Shown piece after piece: positions 40,110 through 48,042 of a DNA stretch of 48,042 nucleotides. Below the pieces are notes generated by a model. It did no database searches. It was not told where the DNA came from and worked only from the letters and a program-made list of their open reading frames with translations. The translations under genes were made by a program, and so were the position numbers. The first letter of the stretch is position 1. Every line of letters begins with the position of its first letter. This stretch comes from an uncultured bacterium (lineage in GTDB: Bacteria > Bacteroidota > Bacteroidia > Chitinophagales > CAIODY01), in the NCBI GenBank assembly GCA_903857255.1, contig CAIODY010000134.1:1-48042 (forward strand). Direction: 5' to 3'.

Positions 40110-40745
40110 ATGAATTTATACGACATCCGCACCGACTATAAAAGCCACACTTTGAATAAAGATGAGGTAGAAAAAAATCCGATTCACCAATTTCAAAAAT
40201 GGATGAATGAGGCTATGAAGGCTGACATCGGCGATGTAAATGCTTTTACATTAGCTACTGTAGATGAAAAAAATCATCCAACAGCACGAATGGTTTTGCT
40301 GAAAGAGGTGAATGATTATGGCTTTGTTTTTTTCACAAATTATTTGAGCAACAAAGGAAAACAAATGGGTGAAAATCCGTTTGTAGCAATAAATTTTTTC
40401 TGGAAAGAGCTAGAACGACAAGTAAGAATTGATGGCATTGTTGAAAAAATATCAGAAGAAGATAGCGATGATTATTTTAACAGTCGCCCACGTGAAAGCC
40501 AGATTGGTGCTTGGGCTTCACCACAATCGAGCATTATTCACAATCGCCCGGTGTTAGAATCGAGGGTTGAATTTTATACCGAAAAATTTAAAAACAAAAC
40601 AATTCCACGTCCGCCACAATGGGGTGGTTACATTGTAAGACCTGATACTATTGAGTTTTGGCAAGGTCGTCCTTCACGTTTGCATGACAGACTTTTGTAT
40701 GAATGGCATGACGGGCATTGGATTATTGAACGATTAGCACCATAA
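40110..40745 (+). CDS. pdxH: Pyridoxamine 5'-phosphate oxidase
   Basis: 211 residues, FMN-dependent oxidation of pyridoxine/pyridoxamine phosphate to PLP. Conserved: NAFTLATVDEKNHPTARMVLLK, GFVFFTNYLSNKG, SRPRESQIGAWAS, PPQWGGYIVRPD, EFWQGRPSRLHDR and the C-terminal IERLAP. Full length and motifs are present. It is separated by 66 bases from the histidine kinase gene downstream. Confidence 0.97.
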   Translation: MNLYDIRTDYKSHTLNKDEVEKNPIHQFQKWMNEAMKADIGDVNAFTLATVDEKNHPTARMVLLKEVNDYGFVFFTNYLSNKGKQMGENPFVAINFFWKELERQVRIDGIVEKISEEDSDDYFNSRPRESQIGAWASPQSSIIHNRPVLESRVEFYTEKFKNKTIPRPPQWGGYIVRPDTIEFWQGRPSRLHDRLLYEWHDGHWIIERLAP

Positions 40746-40811
40746 AAATTTTTGCAAAAAAAATTGCCAACACGTTTTTTTGAACGTAATTTGTAAAAGA
40801 GAATTTTGCAA

Positions 40812-43004
40812 ATGGAAGAAACAACATTACCCAATCAAATTACTGAATCAATTGATAGAGCCCTGAAACTGTCAATTGATAAGCCTTCCGAAGCAGCGAA
40901 ACAATTAGAAGAAATTTTAAGCAAGCACCAAAATGAAATTTCGCTTGCCGAAAAAGCTAACATTCATTATCAATTAGCCGAATTATTTCGTCTACAAAAA
41001 AATCAACATCGTGAGTTAAGGCATTTAAAAGAATGCTTGACATTTTATAACAACGTTGGTGATTCAGAGCGAAATTATTTATGCCACATCAATTTGGGGC
41101 GCATCATGGCAAACCTTGGCAAATATGCCATGGCATTGAATCATTTGATGAAGGCTTTACAAATTGCTGAACATTTAAACAATATTCATTGGCAAATAAG
41201 AGCACACAACAATTTGGGTTTGTTGCATGGGCGAATGTTTAATTATGATAACAGCATCAAACATTTTTTAGAATCAAAATCACTGATAAAAACAAATGCC
41301 ATTAAAGATGATTTGTTGCAAATGCGAACCAATTGTTTTTTAGGCAATGCTTATACCCGAATGCGTTTGTTTGATAGAGCTGCTGACCATTTCATTTCGG
41401 CATACAGCGAATTGAAAAATCATTTTTCGATTACTGATTATTTGATGCCGATAAGAGGAATGGCGTATTTGCATTTAGAGCAAAATCAACTAACCAAGGC
41501 AAAAATTTATTTAGATAAAGCCGACCAATTTTTAATTGACAAAGAAGATTCTTTTTCAAAAATAAATTTGTTAATGCTGAAAGGTAGCTACTACAAGCTT
41601 TCTAAGGAATTTAATTTGGCGATTCAAACATTTTTAGAAGTGTTGCAACTAAGTGAAAAAGAAAAAGTGATGGTGTTGCAAATTGAATCGTTGCATGAGT
41701 TGGCAAGTATTTATGAATCAAGAAATGATTTTCAAAACAGCTTATCATTTTGGAAAAAATATTACGAACTAAAAACAAAAAATGTAGGTGAAGAAAGTTT
41801 GTATAATGTGCAAGCTTTAGAGTTGCAATATAAATTTGAAGAAGCCGTGAAAGCCAAGTCGGCAGCGGAAGAAGCGGTGGAAATGAAAGAACACATCATG
41901 CTCAATTTGAGTCATGAAATTCGTACGCCGATGAATTCGATACATGGATTTTTACAACTTTTGCAACGCACAAAATTAGACGAAGAGCAGAACGAATATG
42001 TTTCTGTCATTGGTAAATCAACCATCACTATTTTAGATATTATTGAAGATGTGCTGCAGCTTACAAAAATTTCAACAGGCAACGAACAATTAGAAGAACG
42101 CGATTTTAATTTGGCTGATTTGTTGGAAGAAATCAAACAAATGTTGTCGTTAAAATGTCAGCAAAATAATTTAGCGTTTGTTTATAAAGTCGCTGATGAT
42201 GTGCCCTCCAGCATTCGTGGTGACGTAAGCCATTTGAAACAGATTTTAGTAAACTTGTGCAACAACGCTGTAAAATTTTCGATGAATTCGCCTGTTGAAA
42301 TTGAAGTGATTTCTAAAGGCTATCGAGCACCAGTGTATGATTTGCAATTTAAAATAATCGACCACGGCATTGGTATTTCACCCGAACATTTGCCGCAAAT
42401 TTTTGAAACATTTAATCCTGCAAGTTTTGTTACTAACAAGCTGTATGGCGGAACCGGCTTGGGTTTGAACATTTGTAAAAAATTAACTGAAATGATGCAC
42501 GGCACCATTTCAGTTACAAGCGAATTGAAAAAAGGAACAACTTTTTATTTGAGCCTACCATTAAAAAGAGCTAATCAAATTGAAAAACCAAAAAGAGAAA
42601 AAACAATTGATGAACGATTATTGAATCGTGAAATAAGAATTTTATTGGTAGAAGATAATTTGTTTAATCAAAAATTAGCCTCTAAATCAATTGCTATTGC
42701 GTTGCCAAAAGCCACGGTGGATGTGGCTGAAAATGGTATGATGGCAATTGAATTGTTGAACAAAAATATTTACAATATTGTGTTGATGGATATTCAAATG
42801 CCTGTGATGAACGGTTATGAAACTGCCACTTTTATTCGCAAACAAATGCCTGAACCAATTAATCAAATTCCGATTTTAGCACAAACTGCCAATGTGATGA
42901 AAAGCGAAATGGACAAGTGCTTTGAAGTGGGTATGAACGATTATATTTCAAAACCATTTGCCATAAATATTTTGATTGAGAAGATTCAAAATTTGGTGAA
43001 GTGA
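40812..43004 (+). CDS. Soluble TPR hybrid histidine kinase
   Basis: 730 residues from ATG 40812. N-terminal tetratricopeptide repeats (about 1-340, such as YALMALNHLMKALQIAEHL-like helices) lead by a short coiled coil to HisKA with NLSHEIRTPMNSIHG (His368). The HATPase_c domain has ILVNLCNNAVKFS, DHGIGISPEHL and GGTGLGLNICKKL. A C-terminal receiver domain has VEDN and LMDIQMPVMNGYE (phospho-acceptor Asp660) and SKPF. No membrane segment or signal peptide, so it senses an internal partner through the TPRs. The output partner is unknown. Confidence 0.93.
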   Translation: MEETTLPNQITESIDRALKLSIDKPSEAAKQLEEILSKHQNEISLAEKANIHYQLAELFRLQKNQHRELRHLKECLTFYNNVGDSERNYLCHINLGRIMANLGKYAMALNHLMKALQIAEHLNNIHWQIRAHNNLGLLHGRMFNYDNSIKHFLESKSLIKTNAIKDDLLQMRTNCFLGNAYTRMRLFDRAADHFISAYSELKNHFSITDYLMPIRGMAYLHLEQNQLTKAKIYLDKADQFLIDKEDSFSKINLLMLKGSYYKLSKEFNLAIQTFLEVLQLSEKEKVMVLQIESLHELASIYESRNDFQNSLSFWKKYYELKTKNVGEESLYNVQALELQYKFEEAVKAKSAAEEAVEMKEHIMLNLSHEIRTPMNSIHGFLQLLQRTKLDEEQNEYVSVIGKSTITILDIIEDVLQLTKISTGNEQLEERDFNLADLLEEIKQMLSLKCQQNNLAFVYKVADDVPSSIRGDVSHLKQILVNLCNNAVKFSMNSPVEIEVISKGYRAPVYDLQFKIIDHGIGISPEHLPQIFETFNPASFVTNKLYGGTGLGLNICKKLTEMMHGTISVTSELKKGTTFYLSLPLKRANQIEKPKREKTIDERLLNREIRILLVEDNLFNQKLASKSIAIALPKATVDVAENGMMAIELLNKNIYNIVLMDIQMPVMNGYETATFIRKQMPEPINQIPILAQTANVMKSEMDKCFEVGMNDYISKPFAINILIEKIQNLVK

Positions 43005-43059
43005 GGTTTTAAAGTTTGTCAAGTTCATAAAGTTGTAAAGAAATCTTGAATCTTTTTTA

Positions 43060-43653
43060 ATGCTCAAAAATCATTTTCAAACGAAACTTATTGAAGCTGG
43101 TTGCGATGAAGCTGGTCGTGGGTGTCTTGCTGGTCCTGTGTTTGCAGCCGCTGTAATTTTGCCTAAAAATTATAAAAACGAAATGCTGAACGACAGCAAA
43201 AAATTGTCGGAATCAGTTAGAAATGATTTGCGAAAAATAATTGAAAATGAAGCAATAGATTTTGCAGTTGCTTCTATTGATAATCATGAAATTGATAAAA
43301 TTAATATTCTCAACGCATCGTTCAAAGCCATGCACAAAGCGGTTTCGCAATTAAAAAATGAACCACAATTGTTATTGATTGATGGCAATCGTTTTAATGC
43401 TTATCCAAACATTTCGCATAAATGTGTAGTGAAAGGCGACTCAATTTTTATGAGCATTGCGGCGGCATCTATTTTAGCAAAAACTTATCGAGATGAATAC
43501 ATGGAAAAAATTGCAAAAGAACATCCGCAGTATGATTGGCATTTGAACAAAGGCTATCCCACGGCTCATCACCGAGCGATGATGGCAAAATTTGGTGTAA
43601 CAAAATTTCATCGAAAAACATTTAATTGGCAAAAACAGCCAGAGTTATTTTAA
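43060..43653 (+). CDS. rnhB: Ribonuclease HII
   Basis: 197 residues. Active-site segment EAGCDEAGRGCLAGPV (Asp16, Glu17), then NDSKKLSE, the LLIDGNRF region with a further acidic residue, KGDSIFMSIAAASILAKTYRDEYM and the late YDWHLNKGYPTAHHRA. It removes RNA from RNA-DNA hybrids, including single ribonucleotides. It converges with recQ on a shared terminator. Confidence 0.97.
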   Translation: MLKNHFQTKLIEAGCDEAGRGCLAGPVFAAAVILPKNYKNEMLNDSKKLSESVRNDLRKIIENEAIDFAVASIDNHEIDKINILNASFKAMHKAVSQLKNEPQLLLIDGNRFNAYPNISHKCVVKGDSIFMSIAAASILAKTYRDEYMEKIAKEHPQYDWHLNKGYPTAHHRAMMAKFGVTKFHRKTFNWQKQPELF

Positions 43654-43657
43654 TAAA

Positions 43658-43688
43658 AAAAACGCCAATCAATTTGATTGGCGTTTTT
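43658..43688. terminator. Bidirectional terminator between rnhB and recQ
   Basis: AAAAACGCCAATC (43658-43670), loop AATTT, GATTGGCGTTTTT (43676-43688). Perfect 13-bp stem. Confidence 0.95.
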
Positions 43689-43715
43689 TGAAAAAGTTAT
43701 TTTTTTCAAACGATT

Positions 43716-46055
43716 TTAATTTCCCAATTCACTCATGAATTTTATTCGCATCAATTGCACTTGTTCGTAATCAAAATCTTCTTTGCCTAATTCATTCACG
43801 GCTGTGGCAATATCATCAGTGGCAGCATGTTTGAAGTAATCAAAAATATCTTGCTGCGTATATTCATCGATGTGTTGGTCGATGTAATAACTCAAATTTA
43901 ATTTTGTTCCGCTGGCAACAATAGTTTCCAATTCAGTCATCAAATCAACCATACTTAAATTTCGTTGACGAGCAATTTCATCTAACGGAATTTTCTTGTC
44001 AACGTTTTGAATAATTTGCACTTTGTTAGCCGATTTGTTGGCGATGGTTTTAATCAACATATCCAACGGACGCTCGATATTGTTGTCTTCCACATACTTT
44101 GCAATCAGCTCTACAAAAGGCTTTCCGTACCGTACAGCTTTTCCTTTACTAACGCCTTGACAATTTTCCAACTCCTCTAAAGTAGTTGGATAAATAGTTG
44201 CCATATCATTCAATGAAGGGTCTTGAAAAATTACAAATGGCGGTAACTTTTTTTCTTGTGCCACTTTTTTCACTAAATCTTTCAGCATTTTCATCAACAC
44301 ATTATCTAATGCGCCCGAGCTTGAACTTGAAGTGTTGGTAATCACATCATCATCATCAGTATCTTCCACCACCTCGTAATTGTGATTCATGGTGATTTTG
44401 AGGGAAACTGGCTTTTTCAAAAATTCTTTTCCTTCATCGGTTAATTTCAACAAACCATATTGCTCAATATCTTTTTTTACAAAATTATTGATGAGTGCTT
44501 GGCGAACAACTGAATTCCAAAAATGGTCACCTTGCTTTATACCAGTACCAAACTCTTTCAATTTATCGTGCCCGAACATCACTAATTGCTGGTCTTTTTT
44601 GCCAGTTACAATTTTTACGATGTAATCAATGCCATAATTTTCACCAACAGCTTTTACAATTTTCAATACTGTGTTGATGTAATCTTTTCCTTCCATCGAT
44701 TCTTTCGGATTCACACAATTGTCGCACATGCCACAATTCTTGTCTTCATATCTTTCGCCGAAATAATGCAGAATAAATTTTCTGCGGCAAACCGATGTTT
44801 CAGCAAATGCTTCCATTTCCATCAGTAATTGCCCACCCAATTCACGTTCAGCCATGGGCTTGTCTCTCATGAATTTTTCGAGCTTCAATAAATCGGCATA
44901 AGAATAATAACTGCGGCAAATTCCTTCTAATCCATCGCGCCCGCTTCTGCCTGTTTCTTGATAATAATTTTCTAAACTTTTTGGGAAATTATAATGAATT
45001 ACAAATCGCACATCGGGTTTATCAATACCCATTCCAAATGCAATGGTGGCAACAATTACATCAGTTTCTTGCATCAAAAACCAATCTTGCCTTTGGCTAC
45101 GAACAGCGGCTTCTAAACCAGCATGATAGGCAACAGCTTTTACGCCATTTACGGATAAAATTTGTGCAATTTCTTCCGCCATTTTTCTACTCAATGTATA
45201 AATAATGCCTGATTTTCCTTGATGTTTGCGGATGAAACGAATGATTTCTTTTATCGTATCTTCCTTTTTTCTTTTTGGCAATACTTCATAAAATAAATTT
45301 GGGCGATTGAACGATGAAATAAAGATTTCAGGTTTGTTCATGCCCAAGTTTTTTAAAATATCGCTTTGCACTTTTGGTGTTGCAGTTGCAGTTAAAGCCA
45401 TCAACGGAATTTTTTGGTCGAAGGCTTTTATCATTTCTTTTATGCGGCGATATTCAGGGCGGAAATCATGACCCCATTCGCTGATACAATGCGCTTCATC
45501 AACAGCTACAAAAGAAACTTTGATGCCTTTAAAAAATTCAACATTATCTTCTTTGGTTAAAGTTTCAGGAGCGATGTACAACAATTTTGTGTGCCCTTTT
45601 TTAATATCTTCTTTAACTTTTTTCGATTGTGTTTTATTAAGCGATGAATTTAAAAAATGCGCCACCGAATCATTTTCGCCATAGCTGCGAATAGCATCTA
45701 CTTGATTTTTCATCAATGCAATTAATGGCGAAACAATTATTGCTGTGCCTTCGCTCATTAAAGCTGGCAATTGATAGCACATTGATTTTCCGCCACCTGT
45801 TGGCATAATTACCAAACTATCTTTGCCATTCAAAACAGCTTCAATAATAGCTTCCTGATTGCCTTTGAAAGAATCGAAGCCAAAATATTTGTGCAAGGCT
45901 TCGCCCATTTTTGGGTTTACTGTGGCTGATTTACTAACGCTTTTATAAACAGAGCCTTGTTTTTCATAAGCCTCTTTTTTGGGTGCAGTTTTTTTTGCGA
46001 CTGGTTTTTCGTTCACTGCTTTTTTTGGTGCAGCTTTCTTTGTTGTTGTTGGCAT
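43716..46055 (-). CDS. recQ: ATP-dependent DNA helicase RecQ
   Basis: 779 residues. Helicase core with MPTGGGKSMCYQLPAL (Walker A, 87-90), AVDEAHCISEWGHDFRPEYR (DEAH, 186-189) and YYQETGRSGRDG (motif VI). Four cysteines in VCRRKF...NCGMCDNC form the zinc site, followed by RQC winged helix and an HRDC domain (LEELENCQGVSKGKAVRYG). The first ~45 residues are a Lys/Ala/Pro-rich tail (KKAAPKK, AKKTAPKKE) like that of histone H1, unusual for RecQ. The long C-terminal extension is helical. It likely acts in recombination and replication repair. Confidence 0.96.
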   Translation of the reverse strand: MPTTTKKAAPKKAVNEKPVAKKTAPKKEAYEKQGSVYKSVSKSATVNPKMGEALHKYFGFDSFKGNQEAIIEAVLNGKDSLVIMPTGGGKSMCYQLPALMSEGTAIIVSPLIALMKNQVDAIRSYGENDSVAHFLNSSLNKTQSKKVKEDIKKGHTKLLYIAPETLTKEDNVEFFKGIKVSFVAVDEAHCISEWGHDFRPEYRRIKEMIKAFDQKIPLMALTATATPKVQSDILKNLGMNKPEIFISSFNRPNLFYEVLPKRKKEDTIKEIIRFIRKHQGKSGIIYTLSRKMAEEIAQILSVNGVKAVAYHAGLEAAVRSQRQDWFLMQETDVIVATIAFGMGIDKPDVRFVIHYNFPKSLENYYQETGRSGRDGLEGICRSYYSYADLLKLEKFMRDKPMAERELGGQLLMEMEAFAETSVCRRKFILHYFGERYEDKNCGMCDNCVNPKESMEGKDYINTVLKIVKAVGENYGIDYIVKIVTGKKDQQLVMFGHDKLKEFGTGIKQGDHFWNSVVRQALINNFVKKDIEQYGLLKLTDEGKEFLKKPVSLKITMNHNYEVVEDTDDDDVITNTSSSSSGALDNVLMKMLKDLVKKVAQEKKLPPFVIFQDPSLNDMATIYPTTLEELENCQGVSKGKAVRYGKPFVELIAKYVEDNNIERPLDMLIKTIANKSANKVQIIQNVDKKIPLDEIARQRNLSMVDLMTELETIVASGTKLNLSYYIDQHIDEYTQQDIFDYFKHAATDDIATAVNELGKEDFDYEQVQLMRIKFMSELGN

Positions 46056-46247
46056 ATTAAGTTCGTTCGTTTCATCACTTTTTTCAACGATAAGGTGAAA
46101 GTAAGAATAAGAATTGAATTATTCAAATGATACCAAGTTTTTTATACAAAGAAGCTTTAAACTTGTATTTTGAATTAGTTTAACAGCCAATCGTTTGTAT
46201 TTGTTTGTACAATTCGTTTCCTTTGCTTTTCAAATATTTACATCAAT

Positions 46248-47447
46248 ATGAAACGCACTATTTTAGCAACAACAGTTTGTGTTACAATGTTTTTTTGTTT
46301 GTTGGGAACAAGCGCAAAATCAAACACTAATATCTTTTTAGCTGAAAAATGCAGCCTGCCAGATACTACAAACTTTGCTCACAAGATTGAACCACCAAAA
46401 TATTGGAAGAATTTGTTTGATTCGATTTACTACAAACATTATGGTCGTTATTCTTACAAAGTTATTTACCAGCAATATTCAACAAGTGCTAATTCAGCTA
46501 AATATTATTACTTAGCAAATGGCATTGACGCACTAAACACGATGTATCAAACATCGTTAGATACGACCTATTTAAATGAGGCAATTCGGTTTACAAAAAA
46601 TGTTTTAAAATCAGCCGTAGTAAGCAATCAAATTGAAAATAGCACCTTCAAGGATTCTTATTTGGGTTGGCCTGATATTAATGAACCCGAAAAAGTAAAC
46701 GGTCAGGAAATTCCATTATGCGAAAGTATTTTTTTTAAGTACGTGCTTAAAACACTTTACATTATTAAAGAAAATAAAAAACTTTATGCTACCAAAGAAT
46801 ATCAAGAGTTTTATGAAACAACATTAAATTTTATTGAAGAAAACATTTGGAATAAATGGTATCACCGTGGTGAAAGTAATTTGATACGAAGCCGAACACA
46901 CATGGCAAGTCATTGGGCATTCATTGCCATGTATCTTGAAAAACTGTCTGAAAATAACACGATTAAAAATCAGTGCAGCGAAATAAAAGAAAAACTAAAC
47001 CAAAAATTTAAAAAACAATTGGTAGTTGATTATAAAAACAATTGTATTTGGAATCAAACCTGGGATGATGAAGTTAAAAAACCAATTGTACAAGATGTTA
47101 ATCATGGTAATCATTTTGTTAGTTATTTGGTTGAATCAACAAGGCTGAACGATTTTTTTACTACTACTGATTTGATGTACATTGAAAACACGCTCTTAAA
47201 TATTATTTGGGACAGCGAATCATGTTATCTGCATGATAATATTGATGGAACTGACCAAGGCAATAAAAAAGATTGTTTTTTTGTTGCTGATGGATTTATG
47301 AAAATGGCTGAATGGAATAAAGCACTTTTTTTATTGTTTCAAGATAAGAAAGCAACATTCTTAACTAACTATCAGCCACAGTTTTACGCTAATATGTACA
47401 ACCTATCAACCAAATACAGTAGAAAAAATGGAAATAAAACTAAATAG
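46248..47447 (+). CDS. Secreted helical-toroid-like protein, polysaccharide-locus member
   Basis: 399 residues with signal-like N-terminus (MKRTILATTVCVTMFFCLLGTSAKS). The body is helical: YYYLANGIDALNTMYQTSLDTTYLNEAI, ESIFFKYVLKTLYII, SHWAFIAMYLE, DVNHGNHFVSYLVE, NIDGTDQG and ADGFMKMAEWNKALF. This resembles the helical toroid of the 11261-13315 protein (DVSHGAMDLLFPIV; YGTDNGID). The next gene, a Wzz-like chain-length regulator, begins 20 bases before this stop, suggesting translational coupling and a role in surface polysaccharide. Enzymatic activity (lyase or glycoside hydrolase) is possible but unproven. Confidence 0.72.
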   Translation: MKRTILATTVCVTMFFCLLGTSAKSNTNIFLAEKCSLPDTTNFAHKIEPPKYWKNLFDSIYYKHYGRYSYKVIYQQYSTSANSAKYYYLANGIDALNTMYQTSLDTTYLNEAIRFTKNVLKSAVVSNQIENSTFKDSYLGWPDINEPEKVNGQEIPLCESIFFKYVLKTLYIIKENKKLYATKEYQEFYETTLNFIEENIWNKWYHRGESNLIRSRTHMASHWAFIAMYLEKLSENNTIKNQCSEIKEKLNQKFKKQLVVDYKNNCIWNQTWDDEVKKPIVQDVNHGNHFVSYLVESTRLNDFFTTTDLMYIENTLLNIIWDSESCYLHDNIDGTDQGNKKDCFFVADGFMKMAEWNKALFLLFQDKKATFLTNYQPQFYANMYNLSTKYSRKNGNKTK

Positions 47448-48042
47448 AAGTGAATTAGATTTTTTTTTGAAAGTTTTTAGAAAAGGAAAAAGGAAAATTT
47501 TTATTTTTTCGATTATCCCAACCATTCTGTTGTTTGGTTATATGTTTTTTATCCAACAAACCACTTATACAGCAAAAACATCTTTAACAATTATAAGCCA
47601 AGACCCAAACAGCATCATGAATTCGTTGGGTTCGTTAGGGCTATTGGGCGGATTAAATTTGTTTTCATCAGGCTTTTCGCTCAATGATAACAAATCGCTG
47701 GTTGCCATTATTCAATCAAGCCGAGTGATGAAATCGACCATGTTGTCAAAAGTTACAATAAATGATAAAGAGGACTTAGTAGTTAACCACTATTTGCGAT
47801 TAAAAACAAAATTTTTCAAAGGTCGGATCGAGAAAAAATTAATCAAAAACGATTCTTTAATGTCAATGAATAGTCATGAAGATAGTTTATTAGAAATTCA
47901 CTACGAAAAATTTTCGGCGGATGCCATCAACGCAAAAAACGATGACAATGAAGGGTTGATAAAACTTTTTGTAACAACAACTAACAAAGCACTATCAATT
48001 GCCATCAGCAATTTTTTGACGAAAAATGTTGAGAAATTTTAC
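47428..48042 (+). CDS. Wzz-like polysaccharide chain-length determinant (partial)
   Basis: 205 codons from ATG 47428, open to the window end. The start overlaps the previous gene by 20 bases in another frame. It has an N-terminal basic segment (FLKVFRKGKRK), a membrane helix (IFIFSIIPTILLFGYMFFI), then YTAKTSLTIISQDPNSIMNSLGSLGLL and NKSLVAIIQSSRVM, the periplasmic Wzz pattern. Such proteins set the length of O-antigen or exopolysaccharide. The C-terminal second membrane helix lies beyond the window. Confidence 0.85.
   Translation, partial: MEIKLNRSELDFFLKVFRKGKRKIFIFSIIPTILLFGYMFFIQQTTYTAKTSLTIISQDPNSIMNSLGSLGLLGGLNLFSSGFSLNDNKSLVAIIQSSRVMKSTMLSKVTINDKEDLVVNHYLRLKTKFFKGRIEKKLIKNDSLMSMNSHEDSLLEIHYEKFSADAINAKNDDNEGLIKLFVTTTNKALSIAISNFLTKNVEKFY

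Overview
The window comes from a member of the Bacteroidota, probably a Chitinophagales/Sphingobacteriales-like lineage (the finer placement is inference). Supporting signs are several secreted proteins with type IX secretion (T9SS) C-terminal sorting domains, many upstream TAnnTTTG promoter elements, an absence of Shine-Dalgarno sequences, AT-rich spacers with dispersed repeats, and an atpBEFHA operon order.

Layout. 1-3.8 kb: ATP synthase operon (atpB 3' end with two in-frame stops, atpE, atpF, an inserted S23/four-helix-bundle gene bounded by inverted repeats, atpH, atpA). 3.9-7.4 kb: two tandem, reverse-strand secreted proteins, each with seven ~48-residue repeats, bracketed by a ~95 bp direct duplication of the atpA 3' end. 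No atpG follows. 7.6-14.8 kb: accessory region with a surface-protein gene behind an 11-copy heptanucleotide repeat, an outer-membrane barrel, a REP-associated transposase element joining fragments of two other genes, a lipoprotein, a T9SS-exported protein of helical-toroid appearance and a 42-bp tandem array. 14.9-24.3 kb: core genes (PBP1A, purH carrying an in-frame dispersed repeat, three small lipoproteins, the pntAA-pntAB-pntB transhydrogenase operon, an outer-membrane protein). 24.4-27 kb: a T9SS protein and a 21-bp periodic array.

27-32.9 kb looks like the chromosome origin and segregation centre: mnmG, two parS-type 16-mers, an ABC-2 permease, scpB, nadD, then ~500 bp of AT-rich non-coding DNA with about eight DnaA-box-like 9-mers, and nadA. 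ParB loading at parS, the SMC-ScpAB complex and DnaA would act together here.

32.9-48 kb: gltX, a further 21-bp palindromic array, a DUF2281/PIN toxin-antitoxin pair, an LptF/G permease, an LEA-type lipoprotein, a ferredoxin-NADP reductase-like flavoprotein, acyl-CoA dehydrogenase, a solitary paaD, pdxH, a soluble TPR-hybrid histidine kinase, rnhB, recQ, and the start of an apparent surface-polysaccharide operon (helical-toroid protein overlapping a Wzz-like gene that runs off the end).

Non-coding repeats are the most unusual part: arrays with a strict 21/42-bp period, dispersed palindromes (one inside purH), short hairpins with an identical ATA loop, and recurrent terminator stems. No tRNA, rRNA or CRISPR array was recognised.
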